Shown in pieces: positions 1-10,654 of a stretch of DNA of 64,000 nucleotides. Source of the DNA: Branchiostoma floridae (taxonomy: Eukaryota; Chordata; Leptocardii; Amphioxiformes; Branchiostomatidae); NCBI RefSeq assembly GCF_000003815.2, contig NC_049983.1:3542706-3606705 (forward strand). The letters are read 5' to 3'. A program made the position numbers and the translations under genes. How positions within the stretch are numbered: the stretch's first letter is position 1; every line of letters starts with the position of its first letter. The notes below the pieces were generated by a model. That model made no database searches, had not been told where the DNA came from, and was given only the letters and a program-made list of their open reading frames with translations.

Positions 1-711
1 TATTGTTTCGGAGAAGGAGGGGGATCTATTCTTGTTCTCTTCGTGTTTAGGACATTGATAGGTTGAGTGTCTCTTAGTGAACGCACGTATAGTGTTAATG
101 TGGTGCACTCTGTGATTCCAGAAGGGTGTGGTGAATTTTATAGCTGTTTGATTCCCATATGTCTGGATAGGCGGATTCCATCTGTCCTCTTATTCTCAGT
201 TATACCTCGCCGAGATAAATGACGTATCAAAAACAAAATCTACTGTATAAAGATTTCGATCAGGCAGATTAGTCTACCATTGTGTTAGATCAAGCCGATG
301 CCTGCTTTCAACATTAGAACAGCTACTGATTACTTTTCCTTATTGCTAACCGACTGTAGCTCATAAAGACCCTTGATTTCTTTGAAATCTGGGATGCCCT
401 CTCCCCCTGTGCATGATGATTTGATTATAGAGATGAGATGTTCTGGGAACCCCAAAACCGGGAGTGTGCGACGAAAAGCGTTTGCCGCCCCCCCCCCCCC
501 CAAAAAAAAACAGTTGCTTTCATTATGAAGTCTAATTTGTCGGGAGGTTTTAGAACCAAATGATTGAACACACAGAGTCTGTGTTGCCCAGCATTCTCTA
601 TTTTCCCATGAGAGAACCATAAAACGTCCAGTGGTGAGGACTGCTTTATACCCTCCTCTGTTACATGTGTACGTGGGAGGGTCTGTTTACGCCTTAGCTG
701 TTTGCATAAGT
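1..711. other. No gene recognised
   Basis: I see no convincing exon here. A C14-A9 homopolymer junction at about 487-509 lies inside the only longish minus-strand open frame (330-620), which resembles no family I know. The stretch is probably flanking or intronic DNA of the receptor gene downstream. Confidence 0.5.
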
Positions 712-715
712 AAGG

Positions 716-952
716 CCCCCTTCCACTAGACGGCGATCGTGCTGCACTCTCACTGTAACCTAAATAAAATATGTGTAACCTTCGCTTTTACACTGGGAAT
801 ATCATACAAACATAAAAGTGTAACTGAGAAGACAGCAAAGCACAAATAATGTAAAAAGATTAGTTTCTTTTCTACAGAATTCGTTCAGCGATCTGTCAAA
901 TTTGAGGTCACAGAGAGAGCGCGGCAAGAGCGCCGTCCTAGTGGAAAGGGGG
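716..952. mobile_element. MITE with about 40-bp terminal inverted repeats
   Basis: The left end (CCCCCTTCCACTAGACGG...) and the right end, read in reverse complement (CCCCCTTTCCACTAGGACGG...), match over about 40 bases with few mismatches. The roughly 155-bp centre is AT-rich and has no coding potential. This is the form of a non-autonomous DNA transposon. I cannot assign a superfamily because the target duplication is unclear. Confidence 0.7.
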
Positions 953-2051
953 TATAAGGCAATATTTTAGAAATCACCACTTTCTTCTTGGTAAAGTGGA
1001 ACAGGTCATCGATGTCACTGGGTGGCTTGGGCGTTCTGTTATTGGATTATCTCCAAGCAGTTATGTCTAGTGACAAATGCTGTTGTTTCAGCAGCTCCAG
1101 ATGGAAATCTAAGCGGGTTTTAGGCCACGACCGTGCTATACTGCATTGGTTACAATACATAGTGTTATGATAAACAGCTATCCGTACATAAATGGAAACA
1201 ACAGTGACAAAAATAACGCTAGAGAGATGCATAATTGATGAGAAAAGGTAAATGCAACGTATCTAATGATAGGCCACTCAAACACGAGACATATATAACT
1301 TAACTGAGATAGGAATATCGATAGATATCAGTTAGGCAAATGAAGACAGATGAAAGATGGGAAATGCATTCTTTTGGCATTTTAATGTTGAGTAAAGCTT
1401 AACATGATCAATCAAATTATGGGATCATTAAAATAATCAATCAGCAAATGCTGCCGTAACCTTCTTTGTTAATATGAGATTTCAAACAAGTTGGTTTTGC
1501 CTGGATATCTGTTTTCGCACCTACAAATCACGATCTTTTTAATTGATTAGTCGAACATTTGCAACGTCGGTCTTTAATTGGGCATCAAACACCATAGCAA
1601 CACCGTGAACACATTTACTTCACGAAGGAATGTGTCCTATAGACTATCGAAATCTTATTATACAAGTTCTATTTGTCCTGGATGTTCTAAAATGGGACTT
1701 CTCTACCGATGTAATTTATGGTAGGTGGAACATAAAATAATGGCCTTTTATGCATGAATAATACGAAAATGCCATGATTCTTTAGTGGTGAATGATGACA
1801 ATTTCCTACTTATGACATGTATTAAACGTTAAGTTAGTTAAAGATGGCCATCTCTTCTTGCGGGAAGCAAAATCTGGTTTCAGTTGAACACTACTTAACA
1901 AATTGTATCTTCTTTTTTTCTCTGAGAAAGGACAGGTAATGAGCTGAACAGATGGCTGCTTCTTCTTTTCATCATTTTGAGGGAAATCGGAACAAGTGTT
2001 GGTTGTAGCATTTTTTTCATCACACTGTACAGCGATTCTCTCTCCTTACAG
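953..2051. other. Upstream/intron region of the LRR-Ig gene
   Basis: No exon can be supported. The stretch is AT-rich and ends in a good splice acceptor at 2040-2051 (a pyrimidine-rich run, then CTTACAG), five bases before the receptor start codon. It therefore probably contains an intron, and the promoter and 5' UTR exon lie further upstream. A possible donor (ACAG|GTAATG) sits near 1934. Confidence 0.45.
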
Positions 2052-2056
2052 GTAAA

Positions 2057-4981
2057 ATGTCTTACATGCTAAAGAAACTGCTGGTTCTTTTGCTGGTTGG
2101 TCCCGGTTGCACCTGGTGGCGTCAGAAGGAAACTGGACCAACTACGACCTGCAGCAGCAGCAGTTCATCATATTGTTACCGCAGAGGTCTCAGCAGTGTT
2201 CCTTACGATCTACCCACAAGTATCGCTAGCCTTAAGTTAAGGGGCAATAACATCACCAGCCTATCTTCGTCTGACCTCTCCAGGTACAAGTGTTTAAAAG
2301 AACTAATGATATTCAATAATCCGATATCTATTGTGCAGCCTGGTGTATTTTTAAATCTTATTCACCTGGAATGTTTAATGCTTAATGGCAACCAACTAAG
2401 AAGCATTCAGTCTGGTACATTCTCAAATATACCAAAGCTGAAAGAATTGTCCCTGGACAACAACCATCTATCTAGCATTCCTTGTGGAGCATTTTCAAAT
2501 CTATCCAATCTTGAAATGTTGTCGCTACTATGCAACGGCCTGGCCAATATTCAGTCTGGAGCATTCTCAAATCTACCCAAGCTTGAACGATTGTACTTAA
2601 GTGCTAATAACCTTACTAAAATTTATCCTGATTCATTCTCCAACCTACAGAAACTCCATACGTTGGACCTGAGCTCGAATAGGATAAGTAACATTGATTC
2701 TGATATGTTCTCAAAGATACCCACGCTACGAAGGTTGGATATTAAGAAAAACCAAATAACTGGCATTCAATCTGGTACATTCTCAAACCTACCCCAGCTC
2801 CAAGACTTACAGATAGCGTATAACCAGATAACTAACATTAGTTCTGGTGCCTTCTCAAGCCTACCCCAGCTCCAAATGTTAGAGTTGCACTATAACCAAA
2901 TAAACGAGATCCAACCTGGCACACTTTCAAATCACCAAAGGCTAAAATATTTAAGCCTGAATTCTAATCAAATGACGACCATTCAACCTGGCACATTCCC
3001 AAACCTACCCAAACATGCAAGATTACGTCTCCGTGACAACCCCTGGCAGTGTGACTGTAGGATGGTTGCATTCAGGAAATGGATGATCATTTCACCTTTG
3101 TTTGAAAAACAAATCATTTGTGAGGAACCTGGCAAATTTCGCGGGATTAAGCTTCAACATATAGAGTCCGACAATTTGATCTGTGAAAAACCGAAAATCG
3201 TAGGTTTTCAAAGAGGCAGAGATGTAACACTGCTGGGTGGAAAGGCACTGCATTTAATCTGTAACGCTTCGGGGATTCCTGAACCAGACATTACGGTCCT
3301 TCTTCCATCTGGACAAAAAGCAACTGCTGGGATAGATGGGAGAATTACTGTGAATGAAAATGGTACCATCGTTGTAAGGGATCTTACTAAAAATGATTCT
3401 GGTTCATATGTTTGCATTGCAGCAAATCATGTCGCCGCTTCAGTTACGACACTATTTGTTGAGGTTAAAATTCCAATATCGGTGATATCAAAAACGTCTG
3501 TATCAGTACTCGGCAGTACAGACAGCCCCGTACCTACAGCCTCAACAAGTCCTGCGGGCTCCGCACCTTCAACATTCTCTGTTAATGGAAAATTGCCTTC
3601 AGAGATAAAAACATCTTCTCAACTAGGCAGTGCAAACAGCTTTACTGCCATGAACCCAGTGTTGTCTGAAGACAAAATCACTTTGAGGTTTCAGAGAATC
3701 AAGAATAATACAATGGTTTGGGGTGTCACTCTCCGTTTGGTCTATGGAGGGATACCTTCATCAAACATTACGGTCACTCTCCCATCTGGACTCAACACAA
3801 GCGCTGATGAGTCAAATGGGAGGGTTATTGTAGAGGTGAATGGTACAACTTTTACCATTACTATAACAGAGGATACTGTGGCAGATGCTGGTCTGTACAG
3901 CTACATTACCGTGCGACCAAATGGATCCGCATCTGCCACAGTAATTGTTGATATCAAAGGCCTATCTTCAGTTACACCCGAAACTTCTTCGTCTGCATCC
4001 TGCCCGCCTGACAGGACAGAGAGGAAGGCTGACCTGGTAGTCTTCTCTCTGTCAGGTGTTTTAGGTACACTTGCTGCAATCCTGATTATATCTGGGGTTG
4101 TTTTAACCCTTTTTCAGCGAAGGACCAAAAGGCTCCCCCTGGGTCTTGCACCTATTGCTTTTTCTGAAAAAATAAACAAAAATGCTGCCGGCGAGAAAGA
4201 TAGCCCAAATAGACAGACGGGTAGATCACCAACCACAGACAACACCCACTGTGCCGAATGTACAAACGGACAATCTTATATACATGAGAATAGCGAAGAA
4301 GCATGTAAACACGAACATATATCTAACATATATGAGAATGAGGAGCAAACAGGTACAATCGTTCAAGCTTACAAAGTAGCAGGTTCTCCCCCTGGAGGAC
4401 CTGAAGGGCCAAAGCCAGGAAATCAAATTGACTCAATTTGTGCACTCCAGGCAGTGATAGTCCACAGGCCGTTTACATATGAAAATAATGACAAGGATTC
4501 TTTGCTTGATGTTGAAGATGAGCACGTGTATGTCAATGATGATGATGAGAAAATAGTAGCTGATGCCTCTCAGGCCATAAATCAGTATGTAGTTCCTACT
4601 CACGAGTTTAACCGCGTGGTTAATGATGAGGCTGAAGATGTAAGTACATGTGTTTCATCTCCCTGTATCTATGGAAATGACAGTGACGAAGCAATGAGTA
4701 CTGTCTCGCCAGCCATCTACAAGAATAACTCTAAACAGTGTGAATCTGATGTCATCTACGGAAATGATGATGGAGATAATGATACAGTAGTATCTACCGC
4801 TTCTAGGGTTAACCGTGAGTCTGGCAATGAGGGTGAGGCAGTAGCATATGCTTCTTCTCAATTCATATATGAGAATGTCAAGGAGAAAGCATCGTACGGT
4901 GCCTCATCGGTCATTTACAATGATAGCAGTAAACAGGCAAAATCTGCAGATTCTCATGTCATCTATGGAAATGACGATTAG
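2057..4981 (+). CDS. LRR-Ig single-pass membrane receptor, YxN-rich tail
   Basis: 974 residues in one exon; a splice acceptor five bases upstream fixes the start. A signal peptide (about 1-18) is followed by a reduced LRR N-cap with two Cys, eleven 24-residue LRRs (about 55-320, consensus L..L.L..N.I..I..G.FSNLP), an LRRCT cap (NPWQCDC, about 327-375) and a canonical Ig domain (about 378-471, Cys pair in LICNAS and YVCIA). A Ser/Thr/Pro linker, a second Ig-like fold (about 546-640) with both Cys replaced, a transmembrane helix (about 659-684) and a 290-residue acidic tail complete it. Tyr759, 808, 825, 872, 888, 901, 938 and 970 sit in Y-x-N, the known Grb2-type SH2 ligand. LRR-Ig proteins are surface recognition or adhesion receptors. 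Ligand and signalling here are inference. AATAAA lies at 5018-5023. TLR is excluded because there is no TIR domain. Confidence 0.93.
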   Translation: MSYMLKKLLVLLLVGPGCTWWRQKETGPTTTCSSSSSSYCYRRGLSSVPYDLPTSIASLKLRGNNITSLSSSDLSRYKCLKELMIFNNPISIVQPGVFLNLIHLECLMLNGNQLRSIQSGTFSNIPKLKELSLDNNHLSSIPCGAFSNLSNLEMLSLLCNGLANIQSGAFSNLPKLERLYLSANNLTKIYPDSFSNLQKLHTLDLSSNRISNIDSDMFSKIPTLRRLDIKKNQITGIQSGTFSNLPQLQDLQIAYNQITNISSGAFSSLPQLQMLELHYNQINEIQPGTLSNHQRLKYLSLNSNQMTTIQPGTFPNLPKHARLRLRDNPWQCDCRMVAFRKWMIISPLFEKQIICEEPGKFRGIKLQHIESDNLICEKPKIVGFQRGRDVTLLGGKALHLICNASGIPEPDITVLLPSGQKATAGIDGRITVNENGTIVVRDLTKNDSGSYVCIAANHVAASVTTLFVEVKIPISVISKTSVSVLGSTDSPVPTASTSPAGSAPSTFSVNGKLPSEIKTSSQLGSANSFTAMNPVLSEDKITLRFQRIKNNTMVWGVTLRLVYGGIPSSNITVTLPSGLNTSADESNGRVIVEVNGTTFTITITEDTVADAGLYSYITVRPNGSASATVIVDIKGLSSVTPETSSSASCPPDRTERKADLVVFSLSGVLGTLAAILIISGVVLTLFQRRTKRLPLGLAPIAFSEKINKNAAGEKDSPNRQTGRSPTTDNTHCAECTNGQSYIHENSEEACKHEHISNIYENEEQTGTIVQAYKVAGSPPGGPEGPKPGNQIDSICALQAVIVHRPFTYENNDKDSLLDVEDEHVYVNDDDEKIVADASQAINQYVVPTHEFNRVVNDEAEDVSTCVSSPCIYGNDSDEAMSTVSPAIYKNNSKQCESDVIYGNDDGDNDTVVSTASRVNRESGNEGEAVAYASSQFIYENVKEKASYGASSVIYNDSSKQAKSADSHVIYGNDD

Positions 4982-5017
4982 AGAGTACCAGATGATGCTC
5001 CTCTGTTTGACTGTCAA

Positions 5018-5023
5018 AATAAA
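5018..5023 (+). terminator. Polyadenylation signal of the LRR-Ig gene
   Basis: AATAAA lies 37 bases after the receptor stop codon. It also falls inside an open reading frame that continues past that stop, so it could be coincidental. Confidence 0.45.
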
Positions 5024-5064
5024 GATACCTATCATGAAAGTTCATCTGTGTTGGTAACTGACAT

Positions 5065-5229
5065 TGTGGAATAACTAAACTTTACCTAACCAACACCAAG
5101 TTTGATTGCGACTTACCCCAAATTTTAAACAGACGGGTCCATTCCGTGAACAAGGCTGACGGAATCGGCTGAAAGTTTGGGGTCCCAACTAAACTTTGTG
5201 TTGGTTAGGTAAAGTTTAGTTATTCCACA
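5065..5229. mobile_element. Palindromic MITE in the receptor 3' flank
   Basis: About 40 bases at the left (TGTGGAATAACTAAACTTTA...) recur in reverse complement at the right with about one mismatch. The centre (about 5110-5185) carries GTGAACAAGG plus an imperfect hairpin and GAAAGTTTGGGG. That centre resembles the tail of the Penelope-like fragment at 28.87 kb, so the element may be derived from it. Confidence 0.75.
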
Positions 5230-5232
5230 TAA

Positions 5233-6490
5233 CAATACCTAGTATCTGCAGAAGTCAGCTTAGTTTTCAGGAACGTATACGTATTTGACAACTTTGCAAA
5301 GACTTCCATGTAAACATAAGGACTTTTCACTTGGGAAAAACGCCTTTGTACATAAATTTTTCTTCAAAATTTCCAACATGTCTACATAACTAATCTCTTT
5401 AAGTTTCTTTTTATTATAAGAATAATTAATGGTGACATGATGGGCTGAATTATGTACACATCGTACAAATCTAGAGCTAAAGTCTTCTTTGTTTCTTGCT
5501 AATTTCAACAAGAAAGTAATAACAATAAATGAAAATAAATAAACTGTGCAAGAGTGGCTCCAAACCAAAAAGAAAAAGAAAAGTGAAATTAACTCAACGT
5601 AGAATCTGCTTAAATTATTTATTACTTGTTTATGTCTTATTAGTTGAATAAACATGTATATAGACAAGTTTGTGGGCAACGTACTTAATGGTACATATTT
5701 TCTGAGACATTTGTGGAAGTAAGGGTTTGCGGATTAGTCTTTTTCACAAATTCTATTTATTTAATTGTTGTGAGATGAACTGAGTATGTGAAGTGTTTCC
5801 TAACATATTTCACCTGTACCATAGCATTATCTCACGTTTACATCAAGCATCACTTAGAACCCAATGTAAGGGTAAATTTATCTTTGAGTGCAATGTTTGT
5901 ATAATCATATCTTTGGAATACATTTTAGTGGCCTGGATCAGAACGTTGTCAATACATACACAGGATTTCGTAGTGATAATGTAACAGATTTGGCGTCATC
6001 AGCCACTACATGTGCAAAAACACTATCTACGTGATTTTGATGCTATCCAGACATCTCTGTATGTCTTTGCTGTGGGAAAGATCTGAATGCATGAGGATGT
6101 ATCAACCACCGGTTTTGTACGTTCTGTATGTAGCAAGTTGGAAGGTTACAGGATGTGATCACCCCTACAATAACTCGTTCTTGTATCATATCAAAATCAT
6201 ATCTAGTTACTTGAGTATCTGCTATTTGGCGTAACACAATCACACTCATAGATGAATAGATAGAGTTTCCTGTTTGGTTTGATACTGTTCGAGATGATAA
6301 GTATCGCAACCATTATTGGCAATTATCTGTCCTTCTGTCTGAAGTGCAATGGTAAAACTTCTATTGGTAAAGCACATTCATATTGTATGCTATTCATTGG
6401 TTCTTCACTTTAAGCTCCTTCACCGACATTTGAAAAATACTAGCAATCACATGTATGTGTGTTTTCTAATAAACGATGAAAGCATCATAT
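5233..6490. other. AT-rich intergenic, nothing recognised
   Basis: Short open frames occur on both strands (the longest 5260-5679, minus), but none has family resemblance or plausible splice sites. I see no RNA gene. Confidence 0.4.
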
Positions 6491-6559
6491 TTTCACCAGA
6501 GTTCCATGACCTCATACCTTCGGTGAGTGATATTAACCTTTTCAAGTGAAGTATCAGTA

Positions 6560-6880
6560 GTAATTTCCATTGATCATGCAAATAAGGTCCTCATTTGCAT
6601 AGATTTTCTAAGTTGATCATCTTCTCTTATTAAGTATGCAAATGATGTCTTTATTTGTATAATTGATATCTATAGGCACTCCTCTCTTTCACAGTTATAC
6701 ATGCGATAAGTTTCATGCCTTATCATGGAATAGACTGGTTTTATAATCTTTCTTCATTAATCATGCAAATTAGCTGTTGATTTGCATAATTATTATGTTA
6801 TTATCTGCATCATTCCCTAGACTATATACCTCCCGAAAATCATGACGATCCACCAACACGTTGTTGAGTTATTTACCTCT
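6560..6880 (-). repeat. Fragment of the octamer-pair MITE family
   Basis: Three paired inverted ATGCAAAT/ATTTGCAT motifs occur near 6578, 6637 and 6764. They are followed by a segment near 6837-6875 whose reverse complement matches the 'ataactcaag...cggattttcatgatttttgg' part of the duplicated elements at 23.8-26.0 kb. It is a 3'-truncated, inverted copy of that family. Confidence 0.6.
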
Positions 6881-7039
6881 AAACGTTGAAACTTAATAGG
6901 CCCCTGCAGTGAGAAGGGGTTGTACTAATAGGTCCATGGAACCGGCTCCATGGAGCTATTAGTAAAACCCTGCGCCCAACCTACCAGCTGTATGGAGCCA
7001 GCTCGACGCACTTTGAATACATCTTAGTCGGCTATAGAG

Positions 7040-7340
7040 CCGCCCATATAAACGGTAAACAAGCTTCATGGAGCCAGCTCTATGCACTTTGAATGTATAC
7101 AATTGGTTCACGTCACCACATGAAAAATCTTAGTCAGCTATGGATTCGCCCTGGTTAACACAAACAAGCTTCATAGAGCCAGCTCTATGCACTTTGAATG
7201 TATACAATTGGTTCACGTCACCACAGGAAAACTCTTAGTCGGCTATAGAGCCGCTATGGTTAACACAAACAAGCTTCATGGAGCCAGCTCTCAAACTTTG
7301 AATGTATACAATTGGTTCACGTCACCACGGGCTTGTTTAT
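7040..7340 (+). repeat. About 118-bp tandem repeat, roughly 3 copies
   Basis: The unit contains CAAGCTTCATGGAGCCAGCT, CACTTTGAATGTATACAATT, GGTTCACGTCACCAC and TTAGTCGGCTATAGAGCCGC. Copies begin near 7059, 7168 and 7270. It lies inside the foldback element, as in other elements with tandem-repeat interiors. Confidence 0.7.
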
Positions 7341-7827
7341 TGTTTACAAGAATAGCGAACTACCACTTTCTCCTGAATGTGACGTAAACATGTATAGTAT
7401 TCAAAGTGCGCAGAGGTGAAAGAATGCGGGCCCAGCTGTGCGGGCTTGTTTATTGTTGACAAGTATAGCGAACTACCAATTTCTGTTGAAGGTGGCGTGA
7501 AACTTGTATAGTATTTAAAGTGAGTAGAGATGAAAGAATGCCTACCTGTACGGGCTTGTTTATTATTGTCATTTTAGTCATTGTCATTATTTTTTCATAT
7601 AGTCATATATAGTCATTATTTACAAAAAAGGATAGCGAACGATCAATTTCTGTTGAAGGTGAAATAAAACCCATGTATTCCAAGTTTGTAAAGATGAAAG
7701 AATATATTACCAGAGCGTCTCCAAGGCAGACTATCAATTTCTCTTGAAGGTGACGTGAAACCTGGCTATGTATTAAAAGTACCTGGAGCTGGCTCCATGG
7801 AGCTGGTAGGTTGGGAGCAGGGTTGTA

Positions 7828-9349
7828 ACGCTAGTTAACCTTTATTCGTTCAGTTACCTTAATTCGTTTTTTCAAAAACAGGGAATCTACGGAGACACGG
7901 TAAATGCAACATCAGTAATAACCACAGGAATGCATAACCGAGAGACTTAAGTGTTCAGAATATTCATGAAAAGGCTCCGATGACCACGCATTTGAAAACA
8001 GCGAGGTCAAAAACGTACCGTCCCTTATTGTAATAGCCTACCGCTCTATGGGAGGATTGCGTCACCGTGTTGTTCGCCGGAATGGCAGAGATCTATCACA
8101 TTCGCTTCCAGTTCACATTTATCATGCACAAGACAACTCAATAAAGTTTGTGTTGCTAACCAGTAACTGGACTCAAAGTGTGATCAATTGTCGAAAACCG
8201 TCTCTTTGTTGCCACAACCTCCCGCACTTGTGGCGCACTCGATCGAACGTCGCCATGTTTTTCCCCAGAAACCTACGGTCGCAACCGCGGGAAAAAGATT
8301 GGATGACGACATTAAAAGGCATTTATTAAACTTACCTTTAATAACTCACTAACTCGCCTTTTTCTCTTAGATTATTAAGCAGCCATCTATTAAACAATGT
8401 ATGCACCACCAAAAATGGAAATGATATGGAACATCGACAAATTAATTGATTTTACTCTGGTCCCCTTTTTTTAAAATGTGAAAGTCCCAAGCCAGATCAT
8501 GTAAACTGTTGCAAATACGGCCTTGAAGACGATACCAACTGTCTCAGTACGGGTATGGTACACCGATAACAAGATTTGCACTGCATATTTGTCGACCACA
8601 AAATCTGACAGCAATGTTTTATATCATTTATTGTGGAATCTTTCGTTCTTTGATCCAGGGCATTGACAACAGCGGCATATCAGACTTCACACCCCTTCAT
8701 CTTTAGTGTTGTTGGCCGCCGGAATAGACCTTTGACACAAATATATCGGGTTACATTTTGCCGCGTGGAGGATGCAAAACACTGTACAGATGGTTGTACT
8801 GCAAACTGATGATTACCCGCTTGGAAATAGCCACAGCACGCCGTTCAAGTTGCAACGAAAGGTGCATAAGTTTCATGGAACGGTATGGCGCCAGGATCGA
8901 TTCTACGTCACGGTCTACTGACCCAACAACCTCATTTTTTTACCAACGCGCTACTGCGTGTGACGGTAAATACTCAGCGGTAGTTGTCGGGATTTTTTTG
9001 TTGCCTGAATAAGTTTGTAATCTACAGCACTCCATTCATGTCAAGAAAGGAACAATAGCTTCAGCATAAAGTAATTAGCAGCGGACAAACATAACGAGTC
9101 TCGTCAGAACGAATAAAGGTCACGCCCTCCGGGAGCGCCGTCGTTCTCAACGCAACGCGACGGTGTTTTCAAATTGAGACATTTTCATATTAGCATGGTA
9201 GGAGAGAAAATATATCGTGGATGGGATGAATGACAAAGGTAAACAACAATATCACCATGTTGAATACAGAAATTATGCTTTGTTCTTCTGCCAGATTGGA
9301 ATAAGCTGACTCTTGGTGAAAAACGCAACGAATAAAGGTTAACTAGCGT
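7828..9349. mobile_element. TA-target DNA transposon with perfect 23-bp TIRs
   Basis: ACGCTAGTTAACCTTTATTC plus three more bases is repeated exactly in inverted orientation at the two ends. TA duplicates flank it at 7826-7827 and 9350-9351. Removing it with one TA restores GGGTTGTACTAATAG, which is present uninterrupted at 6915, so both ends are well supported. The 1,522-bp body has only short, unconvincing open frames. TA targets suggest Tc1/mariner or a related superfamily; the transposase is absent. Confidence 0.8.
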
Positions 9350-9541
9350 TACTAATAGCTCCATGGAGATGGCTCCATGGAGCTATTAGTACAACCCTTA
9401 TTGCTCCCATATGCAACTGTAGCGATGATATTGCAGTCGGCATTTGACTTTGCTTTCGACGGAAATAGTGCGGGGGAATATCGAAACAGCTCTCATGTTT
9501 GGGTAGTGAAACCACCCTCATCTAAGAACGACAACTTAGAC

Positions 9542-9858
9542 TCCCTTGCAGTCTTCGGAACGGGCCGCTGTTGTTGTTTTTTTTTTTGAGGGGGGGGGGG
9601 CGTTGTTCCGCGATTTTCAACGTTGACTAGTCGACTATGTTCTTTTGTTCCGGGAAAGGGAGTTTGCGGAGGAAGGGAGTTTGCTATGGAACTGAGTTTG
9701 CCGTGATACTGACAGCGAGTCTTTGGCCCGCCCGAAGATTCGCTATCACGGCAAACTCCCTTCCAAAGTAAACTCCCTTCCACGGCAAACTCCCTTACGC
9801 CCCTCCCCCCCCCCCCAAAAAAAAAAACCCAGCCCCGTTCCAAAGACTGCAAGGGGGT
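9542..9858. mobile_element. Foldback MITE with poly-G/poly-C arms
   Basis: CCCTTGCAGTCTTCGGAACG at the left recurs inverted at the right (CCCTTGCAGTCTTTGGAACG). T/G and C/A homopolymers follow inside, and then repeats of 'ggcaaactccctt'. A related 'ctcccttt...cggcaaa' plus C-run stretch occurs near 56800. No gene. Confidence 0.7.
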
Positions 9859-10124
9859 CTATGTACCACCCTGCATGCCGTCAAGAAGTACATACTACAT
9901 TTGTAGTAGCCTACGAAGACTAGAAGACAACAAGAGACCAGCCGGCATTCTATGACATACAAAAGGCACTCGCGACAAACACTAATAAAAATTGTCTTGT
10001 TTCAATATGAATAAATATATGGTGCTATTACAGAATAAGAAATGCGAGTAAAAACTGCCGAATAATTGGGGAGGGGGGCAAAATCCAGAAGGGGGGGGGG
10101 GTGCGTCAGATCTCTCGACGCCAC

Positions 10125-10463
10125 TTTCCATGACAAAAGGGATGCACTCGGTGAGGTAGACCGGGGAAAGATAATTAGGTGGTAATTGGCCGCTAATGTA
10201 TGCATATTCCGCCAACACACAATGCAACACACGGCTGATGTCCTGTTGTGTAAGGCTGTTTCAAGGGAATCTGTAAGGGTATTTCAAGCCCTTTACACGT
10301 CCTGTACACAGAAATGGTTCGTTTCCGCGAGATTCTAGGACATGTAAAGGACTGTACACGTCTCGTTTGCAGGCATGAAACTTCCGGATTTTGAAGGACA
10401 TGTTTAATTTCCAGGAATGTGTAAGTCAGTTTCCATCCTGGAAACGAAGCTTTTCATGCAGTG
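10125..10463 (-). mobile_element. Lone CACTA-type transposon end
   Basis: The reverse complement starts CACTGCATGAAAAGCTTCG and runs through TGTCCTAGAATCTCGCGGAA and AAAGGGCTTGAAATACCC. It parallels the right end of the CACTA element at 63604 over more than 200 bases. The matching left end is not clear; CACTAATAAAAATTG at about 9979 is a weak candidate. It is a remnant or a short non-autonomous copy of the same superfamily. Confidence 0.7.
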
Positions 10464-10654
10464 TATATTTGGGGACTTCTTTTGGTAATTTTCCACTGGC
10501 CAGAGGGTCAACGACCTCAAGGTCGTTGACCTCTCCCACCTGAAGACAGCATGTGCACATGTCTATATATACCAGTAACTTGATTAAAGAGGCAACCAAT
10601 CACATAGCATGAGTCAACATCCCGAAGGGGATTGGCAGCCAATCAGTGAGCCTG

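Larger units (their letters stand above)
6915..9398. mobile_element. Foldback element split by a later insertion
   Basis: The left end (GGGTTGTACTAATAGGTCCA..., about 75 bases, itself containing a CCATGG-centred palindrome) matches the reverse complement of the right end once the 1.5-kb insertion at 7828-9349 is removed. Both arms also share CCCAACCTACCAGCT. The interior holds about 118-bp tandem repeats. No protein is recognised. The structure resembles a non-autonomous foldback/MITE. Confidence 0.7.

Noticed and set aside
330-620. Minus-strand 96-codon open frame
   Set aside because: It runs through a C14/A9 homopolymer junction and has no recognisable domain or splice sites.
5260-5679. 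Minus-strand 139-codon open frame
   Set aside because: Biased, Phe/Lys/Ser-rich AT-driven composition, with no domain and no splice context.
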